Positions 8,040-16,334 of a stretch of DNA of 64,000 nt are shown here, piece by piece (the first letter of the stretch is position 1; every line of letters starts with the position of its first letter). Source of the stretch: Archangium_A sp035910535 (lineage in GTDB: Bacteria; Myxococcota; Myxococcia; Myxococcales; Myxococcaceae); contig JAMHXF010000072.1 in NCBI GenBank assembly GCA_035910535.1, positions 30,525-94,524 of the forward strand. Direction: 5' to 3'. A program made the position numbers and the translations under genes. The notes below the pieces were generated by a model that was given only the letters and a program-made list of their open reading frames with translations, did no database searches and had not been told where the DNA came from.

Positions 8040-8639
8040 ATGCCCGTTGATCCGAAAGAAGTCGAAGCGCGCGTCTCGGTCAGCCAGTCGCAAGACCGTG
8101 TTCGCGGAATGATGTTCAACGAGCTGATGGTGCTGGTCGACAAAGAGCTCGGCTCAGCAGCGCTCGCCCAGGTGCGCGCCGTGCTGCCGGCCAACACGAA
8201 GTACCGCGACCTCGTCTCGTACCCGATCTCCGATTTCCTGAAGCTCATGTTCGCGGCTGCAGATCTCCTCGAGCCGAAGCTGGGCTCGGTAGACCTCGCG
8301 ATTCGTGCGTGTGGCGCAGCGACGGTCGACGCCTTCGCGCGCACGCCAGCGGGGCGCGTCTTCTTCGGTGTGCTGTCGCTCGCGGGCCCGGCCCGGCTCC
8401 TGTCTCAGGCGCAGATTGGCTACACGACGGTCGTCACCTATGGGCAGCGCTTCTACGAAGAGACGAGCGAGACCTCGGGCGTCATCACCATGAATGGTGA
8501 CATGCAGCCGCTCGCGTACCACGAGGGGGTGCTCGAGGCCGTGCTGCGCAACGTCGGCTACGACGCGACGGTGCGTGGCACCTCGAAGGGCGTGCTCGAC
8601 TCGGAGTACGCCATTGAATGGCGGAAGAAGGCGGCGTGA
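8040..8639 (+). CDS. DUF2378 (TIGR02265) family protein
   Basis: A 199-residue soluble protein that matches the Myxococcales-specific DUF2378/TIGR02265 family (conserved features include KYRDLVSYPISDFLKLM, the TPAGRVFFGVL region and GYDATVRGTSKG near the end). The family's function is unknown. The gene starts 10 bases after the kinase stop and its TGA overlaps the GTG start of the activator gene, so it is made together with the two-component pair and could modulate signalling between them. No catalytic motif is visible. Confidence 0.85.
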   Translation: MPVDPKEVEARVSVSQSQDRVRGMMFNELMVLVDKELGSAALAQVRAVLPANTKYRDLVSYPISDFLKLMFAAADLLEPKLGSVDLAIRACGAATVDAFARTPAGRVFFGVLSLAGPARLLSQAQIGYTTVVTYGQRFYEETSETSGVITMNGDMQPLAYHEGVLEAVLRNVGYDATVRGTSKGVLDSEYAIEWRKKAA

Positions 8640-9985
8640 CCGCGCCGTTGGTGTTGGTGGCCGATGACGACGCGGGCGTGCGCTTCACATTGAAGCACCT
8701 GCTCGAAGATGAAGGGCTGCGTGTCGTCGAGGCGGTCAATGGTCAAGAAGCCTTGACCAAACTGGCAGGTGTCGACCTCGTCGTCAGCGACGTGCGCATG
8801 CCGGAGCTCGACGGGCTCGGGTTGTTGGCCCGCATTCGCCAACTCCCAGAACCACGACCGCCGGTGATTCTCGTCACCGCGCACGGCAATGAGCGGCTCG
8901 CGGTCGAGGCGATGAAGCGCGGCGCGTGGGACTACTTCAAGAAGCCCTTCGAGCTCGACGACGTGCTCGCGGTGGTGCGGCGCGCGCTCGGCACCGCGCG
9001 CTTGTCTCAAGAGAACTCGCGGCTCACCGGCGAAGTGATGTTGCTGCGAAGCCTGGTCTTCGTGTCGTCAGCGATGTCACGGCTGGCGGAGCTGGTGACG
9101 CGCGTCGCTCCTCGCGACGTGACGGTGCTCATCACCGGTGAGTCGGGCACCGGCAAAGAGCGCGTGGCAGAAGCCATCGTCACGGCTTCGGACCGTGCAG
9201 CTGGCCCGTTCGTACGCTTCAACTGCGCGTCGCTGACTGAAGAGCTCGCGGAGGCAGAGTTGTTCGGTCACGCGAGGGGCGCGTTCACCGGCGCGCTTCG
9301 AGCACGGCGTGGGCTCTTTCGCGAAGCCGATGGCGGCACGTTGTTGCTCGATGAAGTCGGTGAGCTCGGCGCGGCGGTGCAGGCGCGGCTGCTGCGCGTG
9401 CTGCAAGAAGGTGAAGTGCGGCCCGTCGGAGAAGACAAGCCGGTGAAGGTCGACGTGCGCCTGCTCGCGGCGACGCACCGAGACCTGGCGGCTGAGGTGA
9501 AGGCGGGGCGCTTTCGTGAAGACCTCTACTACCGGTTGAAGGTCGTGCACCTGCACGTGCCGTCGCTGCGCGAGCGGCCGGAAGACCTGCCCGTGTTGGC
9601 CCGGCATTTTCTTCAGCGCGCGGCGAAGAGCTTCGGCGTGCCCAACGTGCAGCTGACGCCCGACGTGCTGGAGCGACTCTCGACGTGGTCGTGGCCCGGC
9701 AACGTGCGTGAGCTCGAGAACGTCATCGAGTCGGCGGTGGCGTTGAGCTCCAACGGTGAGCTCGAGCTGACGTCTTTGCCGTCTCAGGCGGCGGTTGAAC
9801 CGACGGCGGGGCTCAAAGAGAAGCTCGAGGCGATGGAGCGCGGCCTCGTGATTTCGGCGATGGACGCGGCGAAGGGCAACGTGAGCGAAGCCGCGCGGCA
9901 ACTGCGCATCGGTCGCGCGACGCTGCACGACAAGCTGAAGAAGTACGGCCTCGCCGATTCAGAACGTGAGCCCGACGGCGACTGA
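8636..9985 (+). CDS. Sigma-54-dependent response regulator (NtrC family)
   Basis: About 449 residues from GTG 8636, which overlaps the preceding stop (GTGA) and has AGAAGG just upstream; ATG 8618 would add six residues. Order: receiver domain (LVVSDVRMPELDG with phosphoacceptor Asp), AAA+ domain with Walker A GESGTGKE, the sigma-54 contact loop GAFTGA, Walker B GGTLLLDEVGE, and a Fis-type helix-turn-helix (NVSEAARQLRIGRATLHDKL) at the C-terminus. All parts needed to activate sigma-54 polymerase are present. The likely target is the -24/-12 promoter at 6607-6622. The 3' end overlaps the convergent gene by 27 bases. Confidence 0.95.
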   Translation: MTAPLVLVADDDAGVRFTLKHLLEDEGLRVVEAVNGQEALTKLAGVDLVVSDVRMPELDGLGLLARIRQLPEPRPPVILVTAHGNERLAVEAMKRGAWDYFKKPFELDDVLAVVRRALGTARLSQENSRLTGEVMLLRSLVFVSSAMSRLAELVTRVAPRDVTVLITGESGTGKERVAEAIVTASDRAAGPFVRFNCASLTEELAEAELFGHARGAFTGALRARRGLFREADGGTLLLDEVGELGAAVQARLLRVLQEGEVRPVGEDKPVKVDVRLLAATHRDLAAEVKAGRFREDLYYRLKVVHLHVPSLRERPEDLPVLARHFLQRAAKSFGVPNVQLTPDVLERLSTWSWPGNVRELENVIESAVALSSNGELELTSLPSQAAVEPTAGLKEKLEAMERGLVISAMDAAKGNVSEAARQLRIGRATLHDKLKKYGLADSEREPDGD

Positions 9986-10672
9986 TGGGCCGGCGAGCGG
10001 CGCCGTCGCGAAGAGCGTCTCGAGCGTGCCGGCATCAGCGCCGTCGTAGAAGCGAACGCGATAGCCGCCGTGCAGCTCGAAGATGCCTCCGCGCAGCACG
10101 AGCTCTGCGCGCGCGTCGAGCTGCCGCAGGCCTCCGACGGGCGTGAAGATGGCGCCGACTTCGGCCGCGATGTTGGGGTGGCCCGCGCGCGCGGTGAGGC
10201 CCGCCGACGGAGCGAAGCGCGTGGCGAAGTTGTCGCCGCTCAGCACGCTCATGCCGCCCTGCAGTCGAATGCGCGCCCACTTGTTGTTGATGAGCGAGTA
10301 GCCGAGCAGTCCGTTCCATTCGTTGGTCTGGCTCATGGTGAAGGGCGTCACGCCGCCGCGGTCGAGCGTGAAGAACGCGCCGACCCGGAAGATGTCGAGC
10401 TCTCCTCTCATGCCGAAGACGAACGCTGCGCCGTCGAGACTCGTGGGAATGATGGCGGTGGCAAGCGCGGCGACCTGCCACGTCGGCGCTTCGTGCTTTT
10501 TCTCTTCGGGCGCAGCGCGAACTTCGGCCGCAACCGGTGGCGGCACAGCTGACGTCGCGGGCGCAAACTGCGCGAACGAAGCGTCGTCAATTCTCGTCGG
10601 CTCGACCTCCGCGCTGATCAACGGAGGAGGCGACTGGTTCAACGCAAGCAACACCAGCAACGACGTCAGCAT
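9959..10672 (-). CDS. Predicted outer-membrane or periplasmic protein, unknown function
   Basis: A 237-residue protein from ATG 10672, chosen because it begins a signal peptide (MLTSLLVLLALNQSPP); the frame is open to 10747 with unrelated residues. After a low-complexity region (residues 20-65), the remainder alternates polar and hydrophobic residues and ends SVAVGLTF, consistent with a small beta-barrel with a terminal Phe. The gene converges on the sigma-54 activator and overlaps its end by 27 bases. I do not recognise a family. Confidence 0.65.
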   Translation of the reverse strand: MLTSLLVLLALNQSPPPLISAEVEPTRIDDASFAQFAPATSAVPPPVAAEVRAAPEEKKHEAPTWQVAALATAIIPTSLDGAAFVFGMRGELDIFRVGAFFTLDRGGVTPFTMSQTNEWNGLLGYSLINNKWARIRLQGGMSVLSGDNFATRFAPSAGLTARAGHPNIAAEVGAIFTPVGGLRQLDARAELVLRGGIFELHGGYRVRFYDGADAGTLETLFATAPLAGPSVAVGLTF

Positions 10673-10745
10673 GTGATTCAGTAACGAGCGGCAATTTCCC
10701 CATTCAATTCCAATGTGACGGTGTTCCCCTTCACCCACGCGCAAC

Positions 10746-10916
10746 ATGAATGACCCACTCCCGTTTCCGACGAGTCGTTGTCACGCGTGCGCGCACAAGC
10801 GCGACGTGAAGACGCCGCGCAGTCACTTCCTCATGTGTCAGCAGGGAACGCCGCCGAAGTACCCGCCGCAGCCCGTGCGTGAATGTGCGTACTTCTCGCC
10901 GCGCGTCGCGAGCTAA
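10746..10916 (+). CDS. Small four-cysteine protein, putative metal-binding
   Basis: A 56-residue reading frame, MNDPLPFPTSRCHACAHK at the start and VRECAYFSPRVAS at the end. Four cysteines are spaced C12-x2-C15-x15-C31-x15-C47, a regular pattern that suggests a zinc or iron-sulphur site. The regular Cys spacing and Pro-rich linkers (GTPPKYPPQP) argue for a real gene. Its TAA overlaps the TAG of the convergent AraC-type gene. The Shine-Dalgarno is weak. Function unknown. Confidence 0.6.
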   Translation: MNDPLPFPTSRCHACAHKRDVKTPRSHFLMCQQGTPPKYPPQPVRECAYFSPRVAS

Positions 10917-11722
10917 TCGACGGAGATGCACAGCTCCATCGTCGCGCTGCCGGCCGCGAAGTCTTGAAGGGCGAAGCGTTCGAAGTCGGGTCGCGTTGAT
11001 TTCGTGAGCCCGCTGCGCGGCAGCCACGTGGCCCAGATGAAGTCGACGGTCGCGTTGATCTGCTCGAGTGGGCCGTGGTGGTGAAACACGGCGTAGCGAC
11101 CGGCTGGTATTTCTGCGCGGTGCGGAGGTGGCGCGCGAAACGGCCACGGGTCTTTCACGTCTACTCCGGCGAGGTACGTGAGCCCGAGGCCCGCGCCGTA
11201 CACGACGGTTGACGTCGAAAGCTCTGCGGCCAGCTGCAGCCACCGTTTGACGAGCTCACCTTCGAGCTCGAGATCGATGCGTTGAGAGAAGCCCTGCAGC
11301 GTGAGCGGCTCCCGGAGTTCGCGCCGCTCAGGTTCGAGCGTCACGCCGCGCTGCAGGTGACGCATTGACTCCAGCGTCGCGCGCGGCATCCCCGGGTACC
11401 AATGCGCGTGACCTCCGCGACGAAACTGCCCCGGCGGTTGACCGAACAACGCCCGGAACGCGCGCGTGAAGGCGGCCTGACTCTCGAACTGACAAGCGAG
11501 CGCGATGTCGATGACGCCGCGCTTCGTCTCGCGCAGCAACCTGGCGGCTTCCGTCAGTCGACGTTTGCGCACGTATGTCTTGATGGAGTGCCCGAACACC
11601 GCGGTGAAGACGCGATGCAGGTGAAACACCGACAGGCCCGCAGCCGCCGCGACGTCATCGAGAGAGAACGCCGTCAGCAGGTTCGTCTCGATGAAGTCGA
11701 TGGCTCGGTGCAGGTCTCTCAT
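10913..11722 (-). CDS. AraC family regulator with GyrI-like effector domain
   Basis: A 269-residue regulator with the AraC DNA-binding domain at the N-terminus (residues 1-105; LDDVAAAAGLSVFHLHRVF and ALACQFESQAAFTRAFRALFG, the two helix-turn-helix units) and a GyrI/Rob-like small-molecule-binding domain in residues 115-269. This layout is found in SoxS/Rob-like regulators that respond to hydrophobic or cationic drugs. It overlaps the end of the Rieske oxygenase gene by 68 bases on the same strand and is probably cotranscribed with it. The ligand is unknown. Confidence 0.9.
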   Translation of the reverse strand: MRDLHRAIDFIETNLLTAFSLDDVAAAAGLSVFHLHRVFTAVFGHSIKTYVRKRRLTEAARLLRETKRGVIDIALACQFESQAAFTRAFRALFGQPPGQFRRGGHAHWYPGMPRATLESMRHLQRGVTLEPERRELREPLTLQGFSQRIDLELEGELVKRWLQLAAELSTSTVVYGAGLGLTYLAGVDVKDPWPFRAPPPHRAEIPAGRYAVFHHHGPLEQINATVDFIWATWLPRSGLTKSTRPDFERFALQDFAAGSATMELCISVD

Positions 11723-12644
11723 GGCCTTCTCGCAGCAACCGCTCGTGCAATTGGAAGTACGCCGCGACGCCCGCGTCGCCGTGGAGCAGGTGACAGTCTC
11801 TCAGCACTCCGGGGTCTTCGTATTGTTGTGAGCGCCACACCGGCGCGTCTTGCAGCACCTGCAGCAGCCGGTAGTCGAACAGGCCGGTGAGCCACGTCAC
11901 TACGCGACCGATGAAGGGCAGCGTGACGAAGTCCTGCACGGAGCGCGCGTAGAGCCAGGTGTGGTTCGTGTCGATGGGCGTGGCGATGGCGAGAAATCGA
12001 ATCTTCGTTCCGAAGGTGAGCAACATCACGAACGGCGCGACGAGATGCATGGTGCTCCTGAGGTTGCCCATTCGCCCGCGAACGCGGACGTGCACGCCGT
12101 CGACGTGACACTCAAAGTCACGCAGCGGAGGCCGCACCGCCATCGTCGTGCGGTGCACGAAGGGCAGGTGCATGAGGTCGGTGGCGTTCTCCATCACGCG
12201 CTGAAACGGCACGTCGAACTCGGCCTCGAGCGCGGCGTCGCGACCGTCGGCGTTCAGCGCTGCGTCGAGCGCGTCGTCCCACGGCAGCTCGGGCAGGTCG
12301 TCGCGCGGCGCGCCGTGCCACACCCAGATGAGCCCACGCGCTTCGCGACTCGGCAGCGGCTGCACTGTCATGCGTGGCGCCGCGCCCTCGAGCCATGGCA
12401 CGTGCACCACCGCGCCCGCCGAGTCGTAGCGGAGCCCGTGGTACGGACACTCGAGGCACCCGTCGCGTACGCGCCCACGACTCAGCTGCGCGAGGCGATG
12501 CGCGCAGCGGTCGGGCATGCACACCGCGCTGCCGCTCGAGTCGCGCCACAGCACGAGCTTCTGACCGAAGCGCGTCACGGCGACGGGCTTCGACTTCAAC
12601 TGCGCGGAAGGCAGCGCCGCGTACCACTGCTCTCGAATGAACAT
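11655..12644 (-). CDS. Rieske [2Fe-2S] non-haem iron oxygenase, alpha-subunit type
   Basis: A 329-residue oxygenase. The Rieske cluster ligands are Cys47-x-His49 and Cys66-x2-His69 (CAH and CPYH). The mononuclear iron site is indicated by ENATDLMHLPFVH, close to the usual Asn/Asp-x2-His-x4-His pattern. It resembles the pheophorbide a oxygenase/vanillate demethylase-like group, which oxidise or demethylate ring substrates and need a separate reductase not seen here. ATG 12644 has TAGGAG upstream. The last 23 codons overlap the AraC-type gene, so the pair is probably translationally coupled. Confidence 0.88.
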   Translation of the reverse strand: MFIREQWYAALPSAQLKSKPVAVTRFGQKLVLWRDSSGSAVCMPDRCAHRLAQLSRGRVRDGCLECPYHGLRYDSAGAVVHVPWLEGAAPRMTVQPLPSREARGLIWVWHGAPRDDLPELPWDDALDAALNADGRDAALEAEFDVPFQRVMENATDLMHLPFVHRTTMAVRPPLRDFECHVDGVHVRVRGRMGNLRSTMHLVAPFVMLLTFGTKIRFLAIATPIDTNHTWLYARSVQDFVTLPFIGRVVTWLTGLFDYRLLQVLQDAPVWRSQQYEDPGVLRDCHLLHGDAGVAAYFQLHERLLREGHERPAPSHRLHRDEPADGVLSR

Positions 12645-12700
12645 GCGGTACTCCTACGGAGCACCGGGGCGCGCGTTTTGACCGTTCCTGCGCAGAAATG

Positions 12701-12734
12701 AAAAAGCGCCCCACGTTCGAGCCGTGGAGCGCTT
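12701..12734 (-). terminator. Rho-independent terminator of atpG
   Basis: Read on the minus strand, a 12-bp stem with one mismatch (12723-12734 with 12704-12715, loop 12716-12722) runs into TTTTT. It lies 25 bases after the atpG stop and before the Rieske gene, separating the two transcripts. Confidence 0.85.
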
Positions 12735-12758
12735 CGTGAAGCGAGCTGCAGAAACCGG

Positions 12759-13640
12759 CTAGCCCTTGAGCGCCTCTGCGCCGGAGACGATCTCCACGAG
12801 CTCCTTGGTGATCTGCGCCTGGCGCGAGCGGTTGTAGAAGAGCGTCAGCGAGCCGATCATGTCGCCGGCGTTGCGCGTGGCGTTCTCCATCGCCGTCATG
12901 CGCGCCGCGTGTTCGGCCGCGTAGCTCTCGAGCAGCGAGCGGTAGATCTTCACCGCGACGGCCTGTGGCACGAGGGCCTCGAGCACCGCCTGCGGGTTGG
13001 GCTCGTACTTGTAGTCGACCTGCGCTTCGCCCGCCTTGCCCTCGGCGGCCTTGGCTTCGAAGGGCAGCAGCTGCGTGGTCGTCGGCACCTGCGCGATGGC
13101 CGAGACGAACTCGTTGAACATCACGAACACGGCGTCGACCTCGCCGTCGAGGAAGCGCTGGCTCAGCTCCCGGGCGATGGCGGCGGCGGGCGCGTAGCCG
13201 AGCTTCTGCAGCAGGCCCGGGTTGTCTTTGCGAATGGCGACGCCGCGGCCACGGAGGAACTCGTTGCCCTTGCGGCCGACGGTGGTGACGTGCACCTCGA
13301 CGCCAGCGGCATGCTGGTCTTGCACCCACTTGAGCGCGCGGCGCGTGATGTTGGCGTTGAAGCCGCCAGCGAGGCCGCGATCAGAGGTGATGACGAGCAG
13401 CTCGACCTTCTTGACCACCTCGCGGCGCGTGAGCAGCGGGTGCGAGAGCGAGCCCGGCTCGGCCTTGCCCATGAGCGTGCCCATCACCGCGTCGAGCGTC
13501 TGAGCGAAGGGCCGCGAGGCCACCACGTTCTCTTGCGCGCGGCGCAGCTTGGCCGCCGAAACCATCTTCATGGCCTTGGTGATCTGGCGGGTGTTCTTCA
13601 CCGACTTGATGCGCTTGCGGATGTCTCGAAGAGAGGCCAT
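12759..13640 (-). CDS. atpG: ATP synthase F1 gamma subunit
   Basis: A 293-residue gamma subunit from ATG 13640; the frame is open to 13673 but MASLRDIRKRIKSVKNTRQI is the conserved start. The C-terminal helix (SLTLFYNRSRQAQITKELVEIVSG) is intact. Gamma is the rotating central stalk linking proton flow in F0 to catalysis in F1. The gene has its own terminator and its upstream neighbour is divergent and unrelated, so it is not in an operon with the alpha or beta genes here. No second feature suggests it is a decayed copy. Confidence 0.95.
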   Translation of the reverse strand: MASLRDIRKRIKSVKNTRQITKAMKMVSAAKLRRAQENVVASRPFAQTLDAVMGTLMGKAEPGSLSHPLLTRREVVKKVELLVITSDRGLAGGFNANITRRALKWVQDQHAAGVEVHVTTVGRKGNEFLRGRGVAIRKDNPGLLQKLGYAPAAAIARELSQRFLDGEVDAVFVMFNEFVSAIAQVPTTTQLLPFEAKAAEGKAGEAQVDYKYEPNPQAVLEALVPQAVAVKIYRSLLESYAAEHAARMTAMENATRNAGDMIGSLTLFYNRSRQAQITKELVEIVSGAEALKG

Positions 13641-13767
13641 GGCGGGCGCGCCATAGAAGCCGCCCGAAACCAAGTCAATGAGGAAGGCCCATTAGCGCCA
13701 AGCCTTTGAAGTAGCAGGGCTTCTCGTCTGCTCGGCGCGGTGCGTTGCTTGCTATACCCGAACGGCT

Positions 13768-14886
13768 TTGCGCCCGATCATTCCAGCCCTCTTCTTCGTC
13801 GTGGCGGTCGCCGGGTGCGACTGCGCGCGGCCACCGCTCATGCGAACCTTGCCTCCGGGCGTTCGTGTGGACTCCTACAACCAGCAGGCGGCCTCGAAGA
13901 TCGACGTGCTGTGGGTGGTCGACAACTCGGGCTCCATGGCCGCGCGACAAGAAAACCTGGCGCGCAACTTCCAGTCGTTCATCACCGAGTTCTCGCGCAA
14001 CTCCATCGACTACCGCATCGCGGTGACGACCACCGACATCTTCAAAGAAGCCGGCCGCTTCGTCGGTACGCCGCGCGTGCTGCAGAACTCGACGCCCAAC
14101 GTGGCCACGGCGTTCTCGAACAACATCAAGGTCGGCACCAACGGCAGCCCGTACGAAGTGGGCCTCGAGGCCGCGCGCATGTCGTTGGACCTGCAGAAGC
14201 AGGCGAACGACGCGAGCGTGCTGCAGTGCAAAATGGGCTGCGCCGCCGAAGGTCGCGCGCGGTGCCAGAGCGCGTGTGAAACCGACACCGCGTTCACGTT
14301 TCTGCGCCGCGACGCGTACCTGTATTTGATCTTCGTCACCGATGAAGAAGATCGCTCCAGCCAGGACGTGCGCTTCTTCTACCGGTACTTCGAGACGGTG
14401 AAGGGCGTGGGCAACGACGGCACGGTGACCACGGCCGCCATCATGGGCGACACGCCGAGCAACAGCTGCGGTGCCACGCCGGGCACCCGCTACAAGGCGT
14501 TGTCTGATCTCACCGGCGGCGAAGTCGGCTCCATCTGCGACGGCAACTTCTCGACCACCCTGGCCAAGCTCGCGCGCAACGCCGTGGGGCTCAAGCGCAA
14601 GTTCGCGCTGCAGTCGCCGCCCAACGTGCAGACCATCGAGGTGCACCTGCGCTACCCGTGCAACGTGCCGGCTGATCAGATCTCCAACTGCGCGTCGGTC
14701 GACCGCGCGGCGTGTGAAGGCACCCCGGCCGACTCCATGAACCTCGAGTGCACGCCGAAGCGCGGCGAGCCCGATGGCTGGGTCTACGAAGAAGGCGGCA
14801 ACCTCGTGTTCTTCAGCGGTGAGTCAGTGCCGGGCCTCTCGGCCATCGTCGAGCTTCAGTACTACGAAGAAGGGAAGGGGCCGTGA
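13768..14886 (+). CDS. Lipoprotein with von Willebrand factor A-like domain
   Basis: A 372-residue protein from TTG 13768. The signal peptide is short and ends in a lipobox (VAGC, Cys17). A VWA-like domain follows, with the metal-site motif DVLWVVDNSGSM (DxSxS) near residue 50 and a later TDEEDRS loop near residue 195. Several Cys pairs (for example CKMGCAAEGRARCQSAC) suggest disulphides in a secreted domain. It is the first of six genes coupled by stop/start overlaps; its TGA overlaps the GTG of the next. It likely binds a partner protein or matrix at the cell surface. The start lacks a clear Shine-Dalgarno. Confidence 0.85.
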   Translation: MRPIIPALFFVVAVAGCDCARPPLMRTLPPGVRVDSYNQQAASKIDVLWVVDNSGSMAARQENLARNFQSFITEFSRNSIDYRIAVTTTDIFKEAGRFVGTPRVLQNSTPNVATAFSNNIKVGTNGSPYEVGLEAARMSLDLQKQANDASVLQCKMGCAAEGRARCQSACETDTAFTFLRRDAYLYLIFVTDEEDRSSQDVRFFYRYFETVKGVGNDGTVTTAAIMGDTPSNSCGATPGTRYKALSDLTGGEVGSICDGNFSTTLAKLARNAVGLKRKFALQSPPNVQTIEVHLRYPCNVPADQISNCASVDRAACEGTPADSMNLECTPKRGEPDGWVYEEGGNLVFFSGESVPGLSAIVELQYYEEGKGP

Positions 14887-16334
14887 AGCGCGCGCTCTGT
14901 GTGTTGCTGTTCGCCGCGCTCGCGGGCTGCGTCGATGAAGGGGTTCGGGCCGTACGCCCGGTGCTGGTGACGGTGCCTGAGACGGTCGACTTCGAGACGG
15001 TGCCGGTGCTCAACCAGAAGACGCTCGAAATCGACGTCACCAACGTGGGCCGCGCGAAGCTGACGGTCTCGAACCTCGCGCTCGCCAAAGACGACGGCAT
15101 CTTCCGGTTGATGACGCGGCCCGAAGAGGTCGAGAGCGGAGAGACCGAGAAGCTCGTGGTGGTCTTCACGCCGCAAGCCGAGCAGCCCTACGAAGACACG
15201 CTGACCTTCGAGACGAATGATCAAGAACACCCCACGGTGACGGTGAAGCTCGTCGGCGTCGGCAGCACGCGCGCCATCGTCGAGGTGTCGCCGGCGATGC
15301 TCGACTTCGGGCGCGTCGCCGAGTGTGGCTCGACGGTGTTGCTGCTCGCCATTCAGAGCAAGGGCACGGCAGACCTCGTCATCAACGACATCGGGTTCGC
15401 CGACGGCAGCTCGCCTGCGTTCACCTTCGTCGGCTCGACGCGCACGCCGGCGGTGGTGAAGACCGTCGACGCCAACGGCCTGCCCGGTGAAATTCAGCTC
15501 ACCGTGCGCGTGACCGTGCCCGCCGGCAGCGAAGGCACGTTGACTGGCGGCATCCGGCTCAGCACCACCGACCCCGACCGCCGTGAGGTCATCGTTCCCA
15601 TCACCGCGACGGTGAACAAGGCGCCGCTCGCGGTCATCGCGCCGCTCGGCAACGGCGCGCCCGGGCAGTTGCTGACGCTCGACGCCTCCGGCTCGTCAGA
15701 CCCTGACGGCGACGTGCCGCTGACCTACCGCTGGTCACTGCGCAGCAAGCCGCTCGCGTCGATGACCACCATCGCCATGCCTGACGAAGTCACCACCAGC
15801 ATGACGTTGGACGCCACCGTGCCCGGCGCCTACGAGGTGCAGCTCGACGTCACCGATTCGACGGGCGCGAAGTCGTGTCAGCCCGCGCGCACCACGGTGG
15901 TCGCCTCGCCTGCGCAGAAGTTGTTGATTGAGATGTTCTGGGACAACTCGGGCACCGACGTCGACCTCCACGTCTTGCGCACCAAAGACTCGCCGCTCTT
16001 CACCGCGCCCGACGACTGTCACTACCAGAACCGTACGCCCGACTGGGGCACCGCCGGCGACCCCACCGACGACCCTGAATTCGTGCGCGACGCGCTCACC
16101 GGCTACGGCCCTGAGGTCTTCGGCTACGTGAACCCGGTCGACAGCACGTACCGCGTCGTCGCCGTGCTGCAGAACACGCTGCTCTCGCCCACGCCCGCGA
16201 GCAAAGTCACGGTGCGCGTGTACCTCTTCGGGGTGCTCAAGTCGGAGACGTACCGCACGCTCACCACGATGAATGAAATCTGGGCCGTCGCCGACGTGAC
16301 CTGGCCCAGCGGTGACGTGACGGTGCTGCCTTGA
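14883..16334 (+). CDS. Lipoprotein with Hydin-like (choice-of-anchor D) and PKD domains
   Basis: A 483-residue protein from GTG 14883 that overlaps the previous stop. Signal peptide and lipobox (LAGC) come first. Residues about 28-130 and 135-240 are two ASH/Hydin-like immunoglobulin-fold repeats (VDFETVPVLNQKTLEIDVTN; LDFGRVAECGSTVLLLAIQS). Residues about 245-335 look like a PKD domain (LTLDASGSSDPDGD). The C-terminal part, with DNSGTDVDLHVLR, resembles domains in other myxobacterial surface lipoproteins. Likely a structural or adhesive surface component. Confidence 0.82.
   Translation: MKRALCVLLFAALAGCVDEGVRAVRPVLVTVPETVDFETVPVLNQKTLEIDVTNVGRAKLTVSNLALAKDDGIFRLMTRPEEVESGETEKLVVVFTPQAEQPYEDTLTFETNDQEHPTVTVKLVGVGSTRAIVEVSPAMLDFGRVAECGSTVLLLAIQSKGTADLVINDIGFADGSSPAFTFVGSTRTPAVVKTVDANGLPGEIQLTVRVTVPAGSEGTLTGGIRLSTTDPDRREVIVPITATVNKAPLAVIAPLGNGAPGQLLTLDASGSSDPDGDVPLTYRWSLRSKPLASMTTIAMPDEVTTSMTLDATVPGAYEVQLDVTDSTGAKSCQPARTTVVASPAQKLLIEMFWDNSGTDVDLHVLRTKDSPLFTAPDDCHYQNRTPDWGTAGDPTDDPEFVRDALTGYGPEVFGYVNPVDSTYRVVAVLQNTLLSPTPASKVTVRVYLFGVLKSETYRTLTTMNEIWAVADVTWPSGDVTVLP

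Noticed and set aside
13675..14646. 323-codon minus-strand open frame opposite the VWA gene
   Set aside because: The plus-strand frame has a signal peptide, lipobox and VWA motif; the minus-strand product is His/Arg-rich with no domain.
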